Assembly: GCA_914767715.1 (NCBI GenBank)
Contig: OU612071.1
Coordinates: 27,215,681 to 27,279,680, forward strand
From: Membranipora membranacea
Lineage: Eukaryota; Bryozoa; Gymnolaemata; Cheilostomatida; Membraniporidae
Direction of reading: 5' to 3'
DNA: 64,000 nucleotides
Shown piece by piece: positions 60,135 through 64,000 of this stretch. Within the stretch, counting starts at the first letter, position 1. Each line of letters begins with the position of its first letter. The notes under the pieces are model-generated. The model was not told the origin of the DNA. It saw only the letters and a program-made list of their open reading frames with translations, and ran no database searches. The position numbers and the translations under genes are program-made.

Positions 60135-61395
60135 CCTGCCATTACGGCCACTAGGTCAAAGGAAAAATTTGCCCCTAGAGAGCCAACAGCTGTAGAGGGG
60201 AGAGGTCACTGTTGACCACAGGTGTTAACCTGTGGAATTCACACCTACTGGGGATGGAGGGGGCGGCTCCTTCTGCTTTGCGTGGGAGGTTGGTGCGCTT
60301 CTTGCCGAGCAGGCTGCGTGTCTGGCCTCGCCCTGGGGACAGTAGTCCTTCGTTTTCCAGACAATCGGATGGTTGCCTCACTAGTCCTGGACTAATCTGA
60401 CTATGCCGCTGCCTTATTTTATTTCACTATTTTAGTCCATTGATTTTAAATACAATAAATTGTTGCAGAAAAAAAAGGTATTATCTTATCTTGACGTTTG
60501 CTGGTTTTATATGACGAAAGCTTATCACAGAAACAACGTCAGATGTGGTAAGTTTTTGGCAGTTTCTTCAAATATAAGAGCCAACGCTGTGAAACAGTTG
60601 CATATCGATTGCATCAATTCAGACAATTGAATGGAATGGAATGGAGTATATAACCCTTTAAGCCATATGCCGCATTTCATTCTATACATTCGGTTGCTGA
60701 AAAAAACTGAATAAATTAAAAATGCTGGGTCCAACATAATCATGAAGCCCATAAGAGCAGAGGACAACAGTTGGAATATTCACATACTTATGTAATTCTA
60801 ATTCAGACTCAGTCTACTCAGTGCGCTTCATCTGTGCTGTTTCATCTATAATTTCTAGGGTTCATGCAATGGAGACCAGGCCGCAGCAACCAATATCGGA
60901 TAATATGGAGCACTGACATTGCTGAAATATCGAATAATCGCCACTCTAAACTAAAGCAATATTTATGATCACTAACAATGATACTGTAATCTATTATTTT
61001 GCCTGTTATAACTTCTTGAAAAACTGTACAGAAAACTCTCCCTCTCCCTCTCCTGAAGAAAAGTTACAAACATCCTACACATGCCAATAAGATCCCTTAA
61101 GAAAGCCCGGACTGCCACAAGGAAATTATCACTGAACTCTCTGTCAACCCATCCTCGAGTTCTCCACCATAAACTAGTATCTGTATAAGGAAAAAATATT
61201 AAATTCTATGAAGCCATAAAAAGGAAATAATCCCCAAATACGATAGCATGAAAGAAATTATAATTGACAAAGATTGGCAATCACTAACAAATTCGCAGGG
61301 ATTCTGTAGATCAAATTGATATGCGTCCAACTACCTCTCATTGTTGATTTCTAAATTTTGTTTTTCTTCCATCAATGAAGCGATGGCCATTGCAT
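60135..61395. other. No gene recognised
   Basis: The locally GC-rich stretch at 60170-60400 gives overlapping short frames on both strands, with no domain. The rest is AT-rich with no supportable feature. Confidence 0.4.
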
Positions 61396-61398
61396 ACG

Positions 61399-63777
61399 CA
61401 GGGGTGCCCTATGGCTTATGAGCCACCTCTGCTCATTTTTTGCTTTTTGGGTGGCTAATTTTAATATTTGCAAATTCCATGCGCTTTCTGGTGCAAATTT
61501 CTTGCATTCAATTCGTGCATGTACAATGTACATTAAATGTATGTATAGTGTATATAAGTTCATTGTACTGGGTGCCTGCATTGTACATGTGTGTGTAGAG
61601 TTGTCTTCGTGTGACATTCACAGAGCCCAATCAAACCAATGAAAATTGGCTGGATAAGATCTCAGGTGATCCAGTTTTTTCATTTGTAACTATTTTCATG
61701 TGCTGCTTGTCAAGATACATGTAAGATGGGTGACAAAACCATAACATTCCAGCCAACCTGGACAGATAAGTTCCTGGTCAGAGAGGTTGGTGGGAGACCT
61801 GTATGCGTGACCCTGTAAGCAAGACACAAACCTATAACAAGCAGAGTAATATTGCGAGACATTTTAACAGCACACACAGCGATTTTGACAGTAGGTTCCC
61901 TCCAGGGTCTGAGAGACATAAAGACAGAGTACAGAAATTGCTCTTAAACGCTGAGCAGGGAGAGAAACTTCTCAAAGGGAAGCCTAGTGACGCAGCATTA
62001 GCTGCTTCTGTAGCCAGTTTCAAAGTCGCTTACTAGCTGGGGAAGGCTATGGCACCATTCAAGCATAATGAACTTTTCAAGACATGCATGGTCAGCACAG
62101 TTGAAACGCTGTTCCCAAATAAACCAGTGATAAAAGCGGCCATCAACGACGTGCCACTCAGTCGCATGACAACCACTCGGAGAGTGGAGATCATTGAGAG
62201 GACATAAGTCGAAGCACCCTGGACGAGGTCAATGAATCAGACTGCTTCTCATTGGCCCTCGACGAGACTTATGACATCAATGACACTGTGCAGTTAGCAA
62301 TCTTTGTACGCTACTCCCTAAAAAACAAATACCATGAGCGCCTACTAACAGTGCTTAGCCTAAAAGGCAGAGCTAAAGGATCAATTATTTTTGAGGAGTT
62401 AGAGAAATTTGTGGTGGATGCATCTCTTCCCTGGGATAAGATTATTGGCAAAAATTCAGGATCTGTAAAATTCCTGAAAGACAAGTGCCCTAACCTTCTT
62501 GCCTGCCATTGTAACGTTCATGAATCAGTTCTGTGTGCGGAGTTTAACCCAGCATATGCGGAACTGATGACAACAACGATGAAGATGATCAACTTCTTAC
62601 GGTCACAGTCAGGCCTCCGCCATCGGCAGCTCAGACAATATCTGACAGAAATGGATGAACAGTATATTGAACTTCTGACATACAACAGTGTGAGGTAATT
62701 GTAGCTAGAGATTTTAATGTCTCTTACATTAAACAATCAAATTTCCATATGGTGCTATGACCTTGATGACCATGAGTGCTTTTTATCTTTGGTTCTCAGA
62801 TAATTTCATTTTTATGGTTTTTTAAATGCAGGTGGTTGAGTAAAGAAAAGTCCTTAGAGCAGATCTGGTCTTTGAGAAACAGCCTCATGGTATTCTTGCG
62901 AATGCAACCTACCAGCTCAGCAGTACAGGAGTACATAACTCTGCTTACAGATCAACAGAAGCTGTTTAACATGGCCTTTCTTGTTGATATGCTCGGGAAA
63001 CTAAATGACCTCAATCTCAAATTTCAAGGTAAATTCACTAAATTCGAGGAATGCTGATTTCCTCATGGTTAAGAATTGATTAGTGACATGACGTTGAAAA
63101 TGAAATAAACTTGATTTGATTTGATTGGCATTATAGGTAAGGGAAAGGACGTAGCTGCCATGTGGACATCAGTGAAAGGCTTTCTGAACAGGCTCGAGCT
63201 ATTTCGCAGGGACCTCACAGGAGAACAAGCTCATTTCAAAACTGTGAAAACGTACCTAGATAACATCGACCATCCAGATGAGATAGACAGCCAACTGGCC
63301 ATCAACTTCATATCAAAATTGATTACTGAATTCAACAACCGTTTCAAGGCATGCCATGAGATTAGTGCACTTATTGATATTGTCACAACCCCATGTTTGA
63401 ATGAAGGTGATTTGTGAAGAGAGCAGCTGTCTACATTCATGCCCAATCGCAAACAGTGTAATGTAGAACTGGATATTTGTGATTTTTCAGCCGATTCAGC
63501 TATAAAAGCTCAGTTATCAGAACTCGGATTATCGTTTTGATCAACTCCACTAGTTATGGAGAAGTATTCCAACTTGAGTCAGGTCGGGTGTCGACTTCTG
63601 GTAATGATTGGTAGCTCATATGCTTGTGAATCTTTGTCTTCTAAACTATCATTCATCAAAAACAAGCAAAGAGCTGAGTGAGGAGCATACAAAACAGCTG
63701 CTTCTCATAGCTACGGCTGAAAGAACCCCGGACTTCTCAAAGCTTGTAGAAAGCATGCAATCTCAAGGATCCCACTG
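61399..63777 (+). pseudogene. hAT transposase pseudogene (GTF2IRD2/Charlie type)
   Basis: The plus-strand translation follows the GTF2IRD2-like hAT proteins: WTDKFLVREVGGRPVC, KTYNKQSNIARHFNSTHSDF, ALDETYDINDTVQLAIFVRY, CPNLLACHCNVHESVLCAEF, MINFLRSQSGLRHRQLRQYL, then after a GT-AG intron (62695-62831) WLSKEKSLEQIWSLRN, after a second intron (63029-63136) DVAAMWTSVKGFLNRLELF, and finally VGCRLLVMIGSSYACESL of the dimerisation region. Stops at 62032-62034 and 62206-62208, a missing segment near 62455 and a shift after 63660 disable it. The sequence caggggtgcccta at 61399 looks like a hAT left terminus, but no matching right end appears before the window ends. Confidence 0.85.
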
Positions 63778-63779
63778 AG

Positions 63780-64000
63780 AATTTTGGTATTTCATGTACA
63801 ATATCGTCACATCTCATACCAGCATGTTTTCATCTTTCTCCATAACATGTTGCAATGACCAAAGTTGAAATCAAATAAAATCACATAATCTCACACGATG
63901 ATTTTGCTTTGGTATTTATGCCAGCACCTATACATGAATGAATATGATACATATATATCGCTGACTGTTTCCATGTTGTCTACACGCGATGCGACATGGT
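63780..64000. other. Right edge of window
   Basis: AT-rich tail after the hAT pseudogene, possibly its 3' non-coding part. No terminal inverted repeat seen. Confidence 0.35.

Noticed and set aside
60212-60400. GC-rich frames on both strands near 60.2-60.4 kb
   Set aside because: Overlapping frames in both directions without domains or splice context. The GC content alone keeps them open.

Overview
This window looks like nuclear DNA from an invertebrate animal. A demosponge is the best guess. It is AT-rich, its genes are split by short GT-AG introns, and it is crowded with non-LTR retrotransposons and cut-and-paste DNA elements. The strongest lineage clue is the collagen gene at 47.0-48.7 kb, whose C-terminal domain has the cysteine pattern of the spongin short-chain collagen family. 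That family is best known from sponges but also occurs in some other invertebrates, so the phylum is an inference. No prokaryotic features are present.

Host genes (plus strand unless noted): (1) 15.07-19.40 kb, a seven-exon metalloprotease predicted at 787 residues. Its order is signal peptide, prodomain, furin site, zinc protease, disintegrin domain, two thrombospondin repeats, Ser/Thr-rich stalk, transmembrane helix and tail, which mixes ADAM and ADAMTS features. (2) 24.6-29.1 kb, a secreted cysteine-rich protein whose last exon runs directly into a LINE. (3) about 37.8-42.9 kb, a poorly defined transcription unit with a triplicated terminal exon. (4) 47.0-48.7 kb, a membrane-anchored collagen with a frameshift. 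(5) 57.26-58.43 kb, a small two-exon acidic protein. (6) a tRNA-His(GTG) at 44.38 kb. Candidate minus-strand exons of an unrecognised gene lie between 6.5 and 11 kb.

Mobile DNA: a Mutator-like (MULE) transposon at 1938-6335, with a perfect 9-bp target duplication and terminal inverted repeats made of tandem repeats, encodes a spliced FLYWCH/MULE transposase and contains a nested TA-flanked MITE with a tRNA-like core. LINE copies lie at 6.6-8.2, 13.0-13.9, 21.7-22.3, 29.1-32.7 (intact 912-residue ORF), 34.4-36.4, 49.4-49.8, 55.5-57.0 and 59.7-60.1 kb. A decayed Ty3/gypsy pol fragment lies at 50.5-51.7 kb next to a 716-bp MITE. A hAT transposase pseudogene of the GTF2IRD2/Charlie type occupies 61.4-63.8 kb. 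A TTAA-flanked MITE at 53.5-54.2 kb has its own paralogous empty site next door. Two copies of a tRNA-derived SINE, two copies of a C-rich minisatellite block, two large hairpin elements and several tandem arrays (about 187 and 290 bp units) fill much of the rest.

No operon-like or defence-like cassette is visible. The most informative objects are the ADAM/TSP hybrid, the MULE with array-type ends, the triplicated terminal exon, the gene-LINE junction at 29.08 kb and the membrane-anchored collagen.
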